Below, in pieces: positions 7,118-14,711 of a DNA stretch of 16,751 nucleotides. Position numbers and translations under genes: made by a program. Every line of letters starts with the position of its first letter. Positions within the stretch are counted from its first letter, which is position 1. The DNA is from CAZIPZ01 sp964541075 (GTDB lineage Bacteria; Acidobacteriota; Terriglobia; 20CM-2-55-15), in NCBI GenBank assembly GCA_964541075.1, contig CAZIPZ010000085.1:1-16751 (forward strand), in the 5' to 3' direction. The notes under the pieces were generated by a model. The model did not search any database. It was not told the origin of the DNA and saw nothing but the letters and a program-made list of their open reading frames with translations.

Positions 7118-9829
7118 ATGCGAAGCGTGAAATTATTCATCCTGGCATGTGTTTTTTTGAACGCCTCATTTTTGGGGGCGCAAACGGCTCGATTCAGCGG
7201 CCGCGTCGTCGATTCTTCCGGGGGGTACATGGTTGGCGTCGATGTGAAAGTATTTGAGAAGTCTTCGACGGAATTGCTTAGAGAAGCGAAAACTAACGAG
7301 AGTGGTGACTTTAACCTTACCCTTCCGTCCGGAGAGTATCGGATCGAGGTGACAGCTCCCGACTTCACTCCTTACAGCGCGACCATAAAGGTCGGTTCGA
7401 ACACGAAACCAATTTCGATTGCGTTGAAGCTTGCGAACATCAGGACGGAAATCGACGTCGCTGACACCAACAAGGAAGTCTCTGTAAGCGCCGATCCGGA
7501 CTCCAGCCTGACCGCCAAGACGATCTCAGGAAAAGAGGTTGAAGAGCTACCGGAAGACGAAGACGAACTGGCCGCCTATTTGCAGGAACTCGCGGGAGTT
7601 CGGGGTGGTTCTGGAAACCAAGGCAACTTCGTCATTGATGGCTTCGCTAATGGCCGCGTGCCGCCGCGAGATCAGATCCAGGAAATTCGAATCAACAACT
7701 CCCCTTACAGCGCCGAATTCAGCGGGCAGGGATTTGGTCGAATCGAAATCGTAACCCGCGCCGGAACCGGTAACTGGCAAGGTGGCTTGAATTTCAACTT
7801 CAGGGACGCAGCGCTGAACGCTAGAAATCCATTTGCCCTCACGAAGCCGCCGTATCAGGTTCGCAACCTGAACACGCAGTTTTCGGGACCACTGATTCAG
7901 AACCGCCTGAGCCTGAGATTCAGAGCCCAAAATAATGAGACGGAAAATAGCGACAGCATTGTCGCCGTCACTCCCAACGGCATGGTCAATATGGCAACCG
8001 TAAGCCCTATGACGAATCGAGGCTTTAACGCCGGGGGACAATGGGCCATTACAAAAAACAACTCACTGAATTTTTCAGTGAATCTGAACAACAATGTTCG
8101 GCGCAACCAAGGTATTGGTGGATTCAATCTGATCGAGCGCGCCTTCGACAGCAGTTCGCGAAACTGGGAGTATCAGGTTAGAGAAACTGCAATTATCGGC
8201 ACAACGCTGGTTCACGAAACGCGTTTTGAGTATTCGCAAAATGCATCATCGCAAACGCCAAGAACGAGCGCCATTGCTTTGAACGTGCTGGGCTCCTTCT
8301 CGTCCGGCGGAGCGCAGAACGTTTCCAGCAGCAACAATAAGGGTTACGAATTTGGCAATTTGTTGACCTGGTCGCACGGAAAGATGACCTTGAAAACGGG
8401 TTTTCAAGGAAACTACGTAGACAATCACGCTGTTTCCAAAACCAATTTTCTCGGTACGTTTACATTTTCGAGTTTGGAGAACTATTTGGCGGGAAAGGCC
8501 AGAACGTTCACTCAGACTGCTGGCAATCCGATATTGGAACTTAACCAATTCGAAGGTGCGTCATTTATCCAGACGGACTGGAAGCCGACCTCGCGATTCA
8601 CTCTTTCTACGGGTTTGCGATACGAAGCTCAATCGAATCTTAAGGACTACAATAACTTTGATCCGCGCATGGGATTCGCCTATCAGATAGCAAACAACAC
8701 AGTGATCCGCGGCGGAGGCGGAATCTTCCACCAAAGGCTAAATATCAACGCGGTAGATCAGTTGATGCGCTTGGATGGAATTCATCAACAACAGATCGTC
8801 ATCAGAGATCCTTCATACCCGGATCCATTCTTGGGCGGCGCCGTCAATCCGATATCCATTCGTGTCCGAGCGGCGGATCTCGCTGCGCCTTACGCGATCA
8901 ACTCGTCGATCACTGTCGAACAAAAACTCAACAGCACCACGGGAATGACTGTTTCGTTCGACACCATGCGGGGAGTTCACATGTTCCGGACGAGAAATCT
9001 GACTGCCCCCTTACCGGGGGTGGCTCCCGATCCAACAAAGGGCAACGTTCTCCAGCTCGAGTCGACCGGTAAATCGTTTTCAAAAAACATTACGGTGGGG
9101 TTTAGGGAGAATCTGCCTCAACTGTGGAATCTGACGATGTTCGGGAACTACACGCTCGGGTGGAACAACAATGATACGGATGGGCCATTCAGCCTTCCTT
9201 CAAACAATTATGATCTCGCGTCCGATTGGGGACAGTCGCCACAGGACACTCGCCACCGCTTTCAAACAGGCATTACTTTAAGGATGCCGCATAACATCAA
9301 TTCCATGTTTTTCGTGCAGGCTAATTCCGGGCGTCCATTTAACATCACGACAGGCGATGACGATAACCGCGACACGGAAGTCAACGATCGTCCGCTAGGT
9401 GTTGGGCGCAATTCCGGCGATGGTCCCGGCAGTTACAACATCAACATGAATTTCAGCAAGACGTTCAATCTTCGCCGATCGGACCGCTCACCCCGCGATG
9501 CGGCCGGTGGAGGTGCAGGAAGTTCTTTTGCAGAACCGCAGCGCATCGAGGGCGGCGGTTTTCCGGGCGGACGTTTTCCGGCCGGCGGGCAAGGCCCGAA
9601 TGGTTTTCCGGGAGGAGGCCCAGGGCCGGGATCGGGTGGTCTTCAGCGCATTGGAGGGTTCGGATCAAGCGCCGGACCGCGAATGACGTTCAATCTGAGC
9701 ATCAACAATCTCTTAAACAACACCCAGCTTAGAAGTTATAACGGCGTGTTGACGTCTACTTTCTATGGAAGAGCAACATCGGCGCAGAACGGACGCACCA
9801 TGGTGCTGGGCCTAAACTTCAGCTTCTAG
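7118..9829 (+). CDS. TonB-dependent receptor, Oar-like, with carboxypeptidase-regulatory-like domain
   Basis: GGAGGTGGAG at 7105-7114 places the start at the ATG at 7118 (903 residues) rather than an in-frame ATG at 7103. Residues 1-22 are a signal peptide ending GAQ. Residues ~24-105 form a carboxypeptidase-regulatory-like beta domain (FSGRVVDSSGG, ESGDFNLTLPSGEYRIEV). A plug-like domain follows at ~130-215, with ELPEDEDELAAYLQELAG, NFVIDGF and FGRIEIVTRAG. The rest is a large outer-membrane beta-barrel of Oar/TonB-dependent type ending in Phe (LGLNFSF), as expected for BAM-assembled porins. These receptors import bulky ligands or oligomers using the TonB-ExbBD motor; the ligand is not readable. 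A Gly/Pro/Phe-rich insertion (~795-850) sits in a late loop. The stop is 10 nt before the TTG of the LTxxQ protein, so the two form one transcription unit and are probably translationally coupled. Confidence 0.92.
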   Translation: MRSVKLFILACVFLNASFLGAQTARFSGRVVDSSGGYMVGVDVKVFEKSSTELLREAKTNESGDFNLTLPSGEYRIEVTAPDFTPYSATIKVGSNTKPISIALKLANIRTEIDVADTNKEVSVSADPDSSLTAKTISGKEVEELPEDEDELAAYLQELAGVRGGSGNQGNFVIDGFANGRVPPRDQIQEIRINNSPYSAEFSGQGFGRIEIVTRAGTGNWQGGLNFNFRDAALNARNPFALTKPPYQVRNLNTQFSGPLIQNRLSLRFRAQNNETENSDSIVAVTPNGMVNMATVSPMTNRGFNAGGQWAITKNNSLNFSVNLNNNVRRNQGIGGFNLIERAFDSSSRNWEYQVRETAIIGTTLVHETRFEYSQNASSQTPRTSAIALNVLGSFSSGGAQNVSSSNNKGYEFGNLLTWSHGKMTLKTGFQGNYVDNHAVSKTNFLGTFTFSSLENYLAGKARTFTQTAGNPILELNQFEGASFIQTDWKPTSRFTLSTGLRYEAQSNLKDYNNFDPRMGFAYQIANNTVIRGGGGIFHQRLNINAVDQLMRLDGIHQQQIVIRDPSYPDPFLGGAVNPISIRVRAADLAAPYAINSSITVEQKLNSTTGMTVSFDTMRGVHMFRTRNLTAPLPGVAPDPTKGNVLQLESTGKSFSKNITVGFRENLPQLWNLTMFGNYTLGWNNNDTDGPFSLPSNNYDLASDWGQSPQDTRHRFQTGITLRMPHNINSMFFVQANSGRPFNITTGDDDNRDTEVNDRPLGVGRNSGDGPGSYNINMNFSKTFNLRRSDRSPRDAAGGGAGSSFAEPQRIEGGGFPGGRFPAGGQGPNGFPGGGPGPGSGGLQRIGGFGSSAGPRMTFNLSINNLLNNTQLRSYNGVLTSTFYGRATSAQNGRTMVLGLNFSF
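9551..9640 (+). repeat. Degenerate 15-bp / pentapeptide repeat inside the receptor gene
   Basis: GTTTTCCGG recurs at 9558, 9573 and 9603, in register with a 15-bp period; a degenerate copy fills 9588. The protein reads as five-residue units GGFPG, GRFPA, GGQGP, NGFPG, GGPGP. This low-complexity loop lies between barrel strands near the C-terminus and should face the cell exterior if the barrel topology is usual. Confidence 0.7.
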
Positions 9830-9839
9830 GGAGTTGAAA

Positions 9840-10703
9840 TTGAGTAAATATCTGTCAGCGCTCTTTGTGATTGCATTGCTGGCCAGTCCGGTTTTTGGAC
9901 AGGATCCTCCTGATTCCGCCGGTGCAGACGGCGGACTGTTTGGCGGCGCCGTTGGTCTGTTCGGAGACGCTGGAGCCGGCAGTAATCGCGGAGGCCAGGC
10001 TGAAGCGCCAGACCGCCTGATGAAACTGCGCGAAATGCTCGCGAAAGCGAACACGCCGCTTTCCAAAGATCAGGAAAAGAATCTGAACAAGGTCTTGGAC
10101 AAAGAGATCGCGGGAATGTCCGAGGCGTTTCAGGCGCGCTTCGGACAGCCGCCCTCCGCCTTCATTGCAGCGCGGATGGGAGCGGGCATGGGCCAGGGAC
10201 GGGGTCCGGGCGCCAGAGCCAACGGTTCAACACAGCGTAATCCTGCTGGGCCGGGTGGCAACTCCGGCGGAAACGCTGGGGGATTCCGCGGACCACGGCC
10301 GGAGTTCGCTGCCATCGCCGCGGCCAACAATCCTGTTATAGCAGAGATCCGGCGTATGAATGATGAACTGCTCGCGAAAGCTGCCGCAACGCTGAAGCCC
10401 GAGCAGCAGGTCGTCATCACCAAATATCAGAATGACCAGATTCGGCAGCGCGGCGGGCTTGATGCACTGAAGGTTACGATGAACGAGGCCGGAGCTCCCC
10501 TCACCTCGGAACAGCTGCCGCAGATCCAAACTCTTTACGATGAACTCAATCAACTGCAGCTCCAGCTGCTAAGAGAATCCCAGGGACAGCCAGATCTCGA
10601 GAAGTTCAAGCAGTTGGAGCTTGGAACCATGTCAAAGATTGCGAAGCTGTTAAACGAGTCTCAGAGGAAGGCGTTGCTGAGTTCGATGGGTAAGGCGAAG
10701 TAG
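9840..10703 (+). CDS. Exported helical protein with four Spy/CpxP-like LTxxQ motifs
   Basis: The start is a TTG. GGGAG at 9829-9833 touches an in-frame TTG at 9834 but is 6 nt from the TTG at 9840, which is preferred (287 residues). A signal peptide (MSKYLSALFVIALLASPVFGQ) is followed by two Gly-rich tracts (about 24-52 and 113-150). The remainder is predicted helical with four motifs in the style of Spy/CpxP LTxxQ: LSKDQ (74-78), LKPEQ (185-189), LTSEQ (221-225) and LNESQ (271-275). The first and third sit in similar contexts (AKANTPLSKDQ / NEAGAPLTSEQ), suggesting a duplicated Spy-like unit. Spy-type proteins are periplasmic ATP-independent chaperones or stress sensors. Coupling to the receptor suggests it assists the receptor or its ligand, which is inference. 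No terminator separates the two genes. Confidence 0.78.
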   Translation: MSKYLSALFVIALLASPVFGQDPPDSAGADGGLFGGAVGLFGDAGAGSNRGGQAEAPDRLMKLREMLAKANTPLSKDQEKNLNKVLDKEIAGMSEAFQARFGQPPSAFIAARMGAGMGQGRGPGARANGSTQRNPAGPGGNSGGNAGGFRGPRPEFAAIAAANNPVIAEIRRMNDELLAKAAATLKPEQQVVITKYQNDQIRQRGGLDALKVTMNEAGAPLTSEQLPQIQTLYDELNQLQLQLLRESQGQPDLEKFKQLELGTMSKIAKLLNESQRKALLSSMGKAK

Positions 10704-10729
10704 TAGTTTTCAGCGAAGAAAAACCAGCA

Positions 10730-10780
10730 CAGGACACGGATTGGGAATCGCTCACCGCCACCATCGCAATCCGGGTCCTG
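10730..10780. terminator. Probable bidirectional terminator between convergent genes
   Basis: The arms 10730-10743 and 10767-10780 are 14-base reverse complements with one mismatch (A10736 against G10774) around a 23-base loop. On the minus strand the stem is followed by GCTGGTTTTTC, which includes a run of five T, suiting termination of peroxiredoxin transcripts. On the plus strand only AGATCTTTCC follows, so termination there is weaker. It sits 27 bp after the LTxxQ stop and 11 bp beyond the peroxiredoxin stop; the stem's right end is inside the gap, not in either gene. Confidence 0.65.
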
Positions 10781-10790
10781 AGATCTTTCC

Positions 10791-11480
10791 TTACTTTGGT
10801 TGTTTCACAACGCGAAGGTAAGGCTTCATCGTCTTCCAACCTTCTGGAAACTTCTTCTTGGCATCTTCGTCGGACACGGCCGGAACGATGATGCAATCAT
10901 CCCCGTTCCTCCAGTTCACTGGTGTTGCGACCGAATGCTTAGCCGTCAGCTGCATGGAATCGACGACCCGCAAAACTTCATCAAAGTTTCGGCCGGTCGC
11001 CATCGGATAAGTGAGCATCAGCTTGATTTTCTTATCGGGCCCGATGACGTACACCGTCCGAACGGTGAAGTTGTCGGCCGCAGTTCGACCTTGAGCACCG
11101 CCAGGCGTTTCAGCGGGGAGCATGTTGTAAAGTTTGGCCACTTTCAGATCTGCATCACCGATCATCGGATAATTAGGTGCAGTTCCCTGGGTCTCTTCGA
11201 TATCCTTGGACCATTTCTTATGATCCTCGATAGAGTCCACGCTCAGCCCGATCACCTTCACGTTGCGTTTTTCAAATTCCGGTTTCAGTTTGGCCATATA
11301 TCCGAGCTCTGTCGTGCATACAGGCGTGAAGTCTTTCGGGTGTGAGAACAGAATGGCCCATTTATCACCGATCCATTCATGAAAGCGGATCGACCCTTCC
11401 GTTGTGTCCGCAGTAAAGTCCGGGGCTGTAGCGCCTAAACGAAGGGGCATTGCGTCTTCTTGTTGACTTGTTCCTGCCAT
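10791..11480 (-). CDS. Peroxiredoxin, Prx6 (1-Cys-like) subfamily
   Basis: The 229-residue protein starts at the ATG at 11480, with GGGAGG 5 nt upstream. It matches Prx6-type peroxiredoxins over the full length. The active-site loop HPKDFTPVCTTE holds the peroxidatic Cys55 with Thr52, and Arg141 in FTVRTVYVIG completes the site. The long C-terminal domain (NWRNGDDCIIVP, AVSDEDAKKKFP, PYLRVV) separates this subfamily from AhpC and Bcp types. The enzyme reduces H2O2 and alkyl hydroperoxides in the cytoplasm. The only other cysteine is Cys196, which could resolve the sulfenic acid or be silent. A good sigma70-like promoter lies just upstream, and the gene is probably monocistronic, facing the receptor unit across a shared terminator. 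Confidence 0.95.
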   Translation of the reverse strand: MAGTSQQEDAMPLRLGATAPDFTADTTEGSIRFHEWIGDKWAILFSHPKDFTPVCTTELGYMAKLKPEFEKRNVKVIGLSVDSIEDHKKWSKDIEETQGTAPNYPMIGDADLKVAKLYNMLPAETPGGAQGRTAADNFTVRTVYVIGPDKKIKLMLTYPMATGRNFDEVLRVVDSMQLTAKHSVATPVNWRNGDDCIIVPAVSDEDAKKKFPEGWKTMKPYLRVVKQPK

Positions 11481-11528
11481 TTGATCCTCCCATTAAAGTT
11501 CGCTGGATGACTACGGTGTGAACCACCC

Positions 11529-11558
11529 ATTACACGTCGTTTTGTGCATTGCTGTCAA
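11529..11558 (-). promoter_or_regulatory. Sigma70-like promoter of the peroxiredoxin gene
   Basis: On the minus strand TTGACA (11553-11558, a perfect -35) is followed after 18 bases by TGTAAT (11529-11534, five of six matches to -10). The expected transcript start near 11522 gives a leader of about 40 nt before the ATG at 11480, with its GGGAGG. This is the best promoter in the window. Confidence 0.7.
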
Positions 11559-11633
11559 CGTGGTCACCGTTGGAAGAATTAGAACTGCCTAAACGAAATG
11601 TATCAATGCCTTGGCGCCTGACTACGTTAGTCT

Positions 11634-13589
11634 TCAGGTCGTCGAGAAACCGTTCGTGAAGGTGAGATAGGTGTGATCGGCAAGTCCCTTTTCATACTCT
11701 GCGAGGAGCCGCATGCCTTCGTTCGGTTTCAAACGATCACTTTTGATGGCTTCGTTAATTTGTTCCTTGATCGTTCGCAGGATGTCCTTCGGATAATACT
11801 GTGTCAGTTCGAGCACCTCGGATATGGTGTTCCCGCTGATCGTTTCCTCAATATAGAACCCTGAGTCCTCATCGGGATCGAGAAATACATGCGCCTCATT
11901 GACGCGTCCGAATAGATTGTGGAGATCCCCCATAATGTCCTGGTAGGCGCCGGTCATGAAGACTCCGATGTAATAAGGGTCTCCATTCTTGAGGGGATGC
12001 AGAGGAAGTGTGTTGCGGATGTCTTTTATATCGGCAAATCGATTGATCTTCCCGTCGGAATCGCAAGTGATGTCGCAAAGCGTCCCCTGTATTGATGGAC
12101 GTTCGTTCAATCGATGAACCGGCATAATCGGGAAGATCTGGCCGAGCGCCCAGTGGTCCAGCAGGCTTTGAAAGACTGAAAAGTTGCAGAGGTACTGATC
12201 GGCGAGATGTGGAATCAGATCTGAGATTTCTTCCGGCGTTGAGTCTTCTTTAGCCGATGCACCTTGATTAGCATAGTATTCCGAAATCTCTTCAACGATC
12301 GCCCAGTAAAACGTTTCGATTTTCGCTTTCGTTCGCAGATCTAGCAGTCCCAGTTCAAATGCATTTTGCGATTCTTCCTTGATTTGCTGCGCATCATGCA
12401 GTGCGACACGGGCGTTCACGCGAATGTATTCCTTAACTTCCGCAAGTTGCTTGATCCACTTATGGTCGTGCTCGCGAACAGACAAATCGTATTCTGCTTT
12501 CGTCTTTTCAATGGTGCCGAATACCTGGACGATCAAAACGGTGTGATGGGCTGTGATTGCCCGTCCGGATTCCGAGGCGATGTGCGGATGCGGAACGTTC
12601 TCTTCGTCGCAAACGTCTTTGATGTTGAAGATGCAGTCACCCACATATTCGTCCAGCGAGTAATTTGTGGAAGAGTGAAACAGCGTTCGGCTGCCGTCAT
12701 AATCCACTCCCAGCCCGCCGCCGATGTCGAGAAACTCCAGTTTGTCAAAACCGATCTTCCGAAGCTTTGCGTAATATCGAGTTGCTTCGCGGGTTGCCCT
12801 CTTGATGGACTGGATGTCGGGAATTTGAGATCCGATATGGAAATGCACCATCCGGAGGGCGTCCATTGCACCCTGTTGCCGCAGATACTCCATAGCCTCC
12901 ATTAAATCGAGTGTGGATAAACCGAACTTCGCAGATTCGCCACCGGACGTCGCCCAAATGCCGGTGCTTTTGGCTGCAAGCCGGACCCGCACGCCGATCC
13001 AGGGATCGACGCCTGCTTCACGGCTGACATCCAGGATCGACCGGAGTTCTTCGAGTTTTTCAGCGATTAGAATGATCTTCTTCCCCAGGCGGCGTCCGAT
13101 GGTTGCAGTCCGGATAAAGGCCTTGTCCTTATATCCGTTGCAAATGATGAGTGATTCGGGATCGCGGTGAGTTGCCAGTGCGGAATACAGCTCCGGCTTG
13201 GATCCGGCCTCCAGTCCATAGTGAAAAGGCTGGCCTGCAAGTGCGATCTCCTCAACCACCTCGCGAAGCTGGTTCACTTTGATCGGAAAGACCCCATAGT
13301 ACGACCCACTGTATTTGTTTTCCACAATGGCTTCGTTGAATGCCTTGTTCAGCCATTCAACGCGGTCGCGAAGCAGATCCTGGAACCGCACAACGAGCGG
13401 GAACTGGAGCCCGCGATCGCATGCTTCGCGCATGACATCAAGCATGTCGATCGTTGCGCCTTTGCCGCGAATTGGTGATACAGAGACGTTGCCGGCTTCG
13501 TTGATTGAGAAATACCCGAGTCCCCAGCGATCAATGTTGTACGTTGCGATGGAGTCCTGGACGGTCCAGTCAATCTGTTCAGCCTTCAT
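11634..13589 (-). CDS. speA: Biosynthetic arginine decarboxylase
   Basis: This PLP enzyme turns arginine into agmatine, the first step of the agmatine route to putrescine and spermidine. The SpeA signature runs end to end: YNIDRWGLGYFSINEAG near the N-terminus, YYGVFPIKVNQ with the PLP-binding lysine (Lys104 from this start), HFHIGSQI and GGGLGVDYDG for phosphate and PLP contacts, ESGRAITAHH, and CDITCDSDG with the conserved catalytic-site cysteine near the C-terminus. Length, 651 residues from the ATG at 13589, fits the family (about 630-660). An in-frame TTG at 13631 adds 14 residues; neither start has a good Shine-Dalgarno, so the N-terminus is uncertain. A TACAAT box (13708-13713, minus strand) may be a -10 element, but no good -35 accompanies it. 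The gene appears monocistronic. Confidence 0.95.
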   Translation of the reverse strand: MKAEQIDWTVQDSIATYNIDRWGLGYFSINEAGNVSVSPIRGKGATIDMLDVMREACDRGLQFPLVVRFQDLLRDRVEWLNKAFNEAIVENKYSGSYYGVFPIKVNQLREVVEEIALAGQPFHYGLEAGSKPELYSALATHRDPESLIICNGYKDKAFIRTATIGRRLGKKIILIAEKLEELRSILDVSREAGVDPWIGVRVRLAAKSTGIWATSGGESAKFGLSTLDLMEAMEYLRQQGAMDALRMVHFHIGSQIPDIQSIKRATREATRYYAKLRKIGFDKLEFLDIGGGLGVDYDGSRTLFHSSTNYSLDEYVGDCIFNIKDVCDEENVPHPHIASESGRAITAHHTVLIVQVFGTIEKTKAEYDLSVREHDHKWIKQLAEVKEYIRVNARVALHDAQQIKEESQNAFELGLLDLRTKAKIETFYWAIVEEISEYYANQGASAKEDSTPEEISDLIPHLADQYLCNFSVFQSLLDHWALGQIFPIMPVHRLNERPSIQGTLCDITCDSDGKINRFADIKDIRNTLPLHPLKNGDPYYIGVFMTGAYQDIMGDLHNLFGRVNEAHVFLDPDEDSGFYIEETISGNTISEVLELTQYYPKDILRTIKEQINEAIKSDRLKPNEGMRLLAEYEKGLADHTYLTFTNGFSTT

Positions 13590-13631
13590 TTGCCGAAGTA
13601 AGTTCTCCAAATGCTCATGATGGCGATACAA

Positions 13632-13963
13632 GACTGCTGGTCAAACATTTCTTCATGAACCTCACGAACGGACGGAGTTTCTGGTTCCTCGACCCATAAT
13701 CGCACACATTGTACAGATTCTGCATGCGGCATGGAAAACAAACATCCGACCGGTTCTATCACTGTTCTTCAACCCGAACTGAATCACCATTTGCTCTCGT
13801 GCTCAGTTGCAGGGCTTACGACATTGACGACGGGATTCAGGCGTTTGCCCTGCTGTCGGTGCAGACACCCGCAATAATCCGAGCGTGAAGAAAACGGAGC
13901 GGGGTTCGCACTAGTTCATATGTCGGAGAGGAAGCCTTAGCCGGTTCGAATGGAACGGATAGG
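13632..13963. other. Intergenic region, no gene seen
   Basis: About 330 bp separate speA and the receiver-protein gene, both on the minus strand. It must carry the speA promoter; TACAAT on the minus strand at 13708-13713 is the only -10-like box noted. GGTTCGAAT at 13941-13949 looks like a tRNA T-loop but its flanks do not pair. No terminator-like hairpin was recognised after the receiver gene. Confidence 0.5.
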
Positions 13964-14338
13964 TCAGGATGGGGTCTCTTTCATTTCGCGTAGAGCAGCC
14001 ACCAGGAGAGCTAAGTCATATTTAATGATGTAGGCTCTGGCGCCGGCTTTCAGTTTTGCGGAGACTTCTTTTTCGTCGCTGTCGCCAGAAAGGACAATAA
14101 ACGGGATGGTCGGACATTCCTTACGGCAAACAATAAGCGCCGCCTCTCCGCTGAAGCCGGGAAGATTGTTATCAGAAAGTATGACGTCGAATTGCCCCGC
14201 CTGAATCGCGGAAAAGAACTCGGCGCGTGACGAGGCATGGACCATTTCGAGTTCAAAGCCAGCCACTTCCAGCATCTCCTGAACGAGCAGGGCCTCGATA
14301 GGGTCATCCTCAATGTGGAGAATGCGCAGTTTTGCCAT
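13964..14338 (-). CDS. Stand-alone response-regulator receiver (CheY-like) protein
   Basis: The protein has 124 residues from the ATG at 14338. An in-frame TTG at 14395 would add 19 residues (PIPHLASFSPAKKK) that fit no receiver domain. One REC domain fills the protein: the acidic pocket EDD (10-12), phosphoacceptor Asp56 in ILSDNNLPG, the switch Ser84 in FIVLSGDSDE and the invariant Lys106 in YIIKYD. No DNA-binding or enzymatic output domain follows, so it acts as a CheY/Spo0F-like phosphotransfer or protein-binding module. No histidine kinase is adjacent, so its partner is elsewhere. The upstream sequence has only a weak purine stretch (AAAAAGAAAAC) as ribosome binding site. It diverges from the OmpA-family gene, with about 370 bp between them. 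Confidence 0.9.
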   Translation of the reverse strand: MAKLRILHIEDDPIEALLVQEMLEVAGFELEMVHASSRAEFFSAIQAGQFDVILSDNNLPGFSGEAALIVCRKECPTIPFIVLSGDSDEKEVSAKLKAGARAYIIKYDLALLVAALREMKETPS

Positions 14339-14711
14339 GATTGTTTTCTTTTTCGCCGGCGAGAAACTCGCAAGATGCGGAATCGGCGGCGTCAATTCTC
14401 AGTGAACTGACAAACTTTCGTCAATTACTCTGGCATTCTTCGATAACATTTCTAGCCCTGGACTTCCGGGACAGGTCGCAGACGGCTGCGGTAGCGAGAT
14501 GAAGTGGCAGTCCCGCAGCGTCGCTGAAGCACCTCCGCTCCACATGTGTGGAACTCCCATTCACATCATTCGCCCATCTGGGGTCACTTTCAACGGTTGT
14601 GGAATACAAAACTGCCCGGATTACATGCGGATTCGAGATACCAACCGCGCTGGCGCCGTTCTTGCACAAGACTTTTTCTGGTCAAAAACACACTCACCAG
14701 CGAGGTACCGA
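14339..14711. other. Divergent intergenic region between receiver and OmpA-family genes
   Basis: About 370 bp hold the start signals of both neighbours. The frame of the OmpA gene is open back to an ATG at 14499, but that stretch lacks coding features and the signal peptide starts only at 14712. A small inverted repeat (CGCAG 14477-14481 / CTGCG 14486-14490) is present. GAGGT at 14702-14706 is the OmpA-gene ribosome binding site. I could not place convincing promoters. Confidence 0.5.

Noticed and set aside
10800..11345. Open frame of 181 codons on the plus strand
   Set aside because: It is antisense to the clear peroxiredoxin gene.
12366..12905. Open frame of 179 codons on the plus strand
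   Set aside because: It is antisense to speA, which is conserved over its whole length.
13930..13965. Possible tRNA, from GGTTCGAAT resembling a T-loop
   Set aside because: The flanking bases do not form a T-stem and no acceptor, D or anticodon arm can be built on either strand.
14499..14711. N-terminal extension of the OmpA-family protein
   Set aside because: It would place 71 residues before a textbook signal peptide, and the ATG at 14712 has its own GAGGT.
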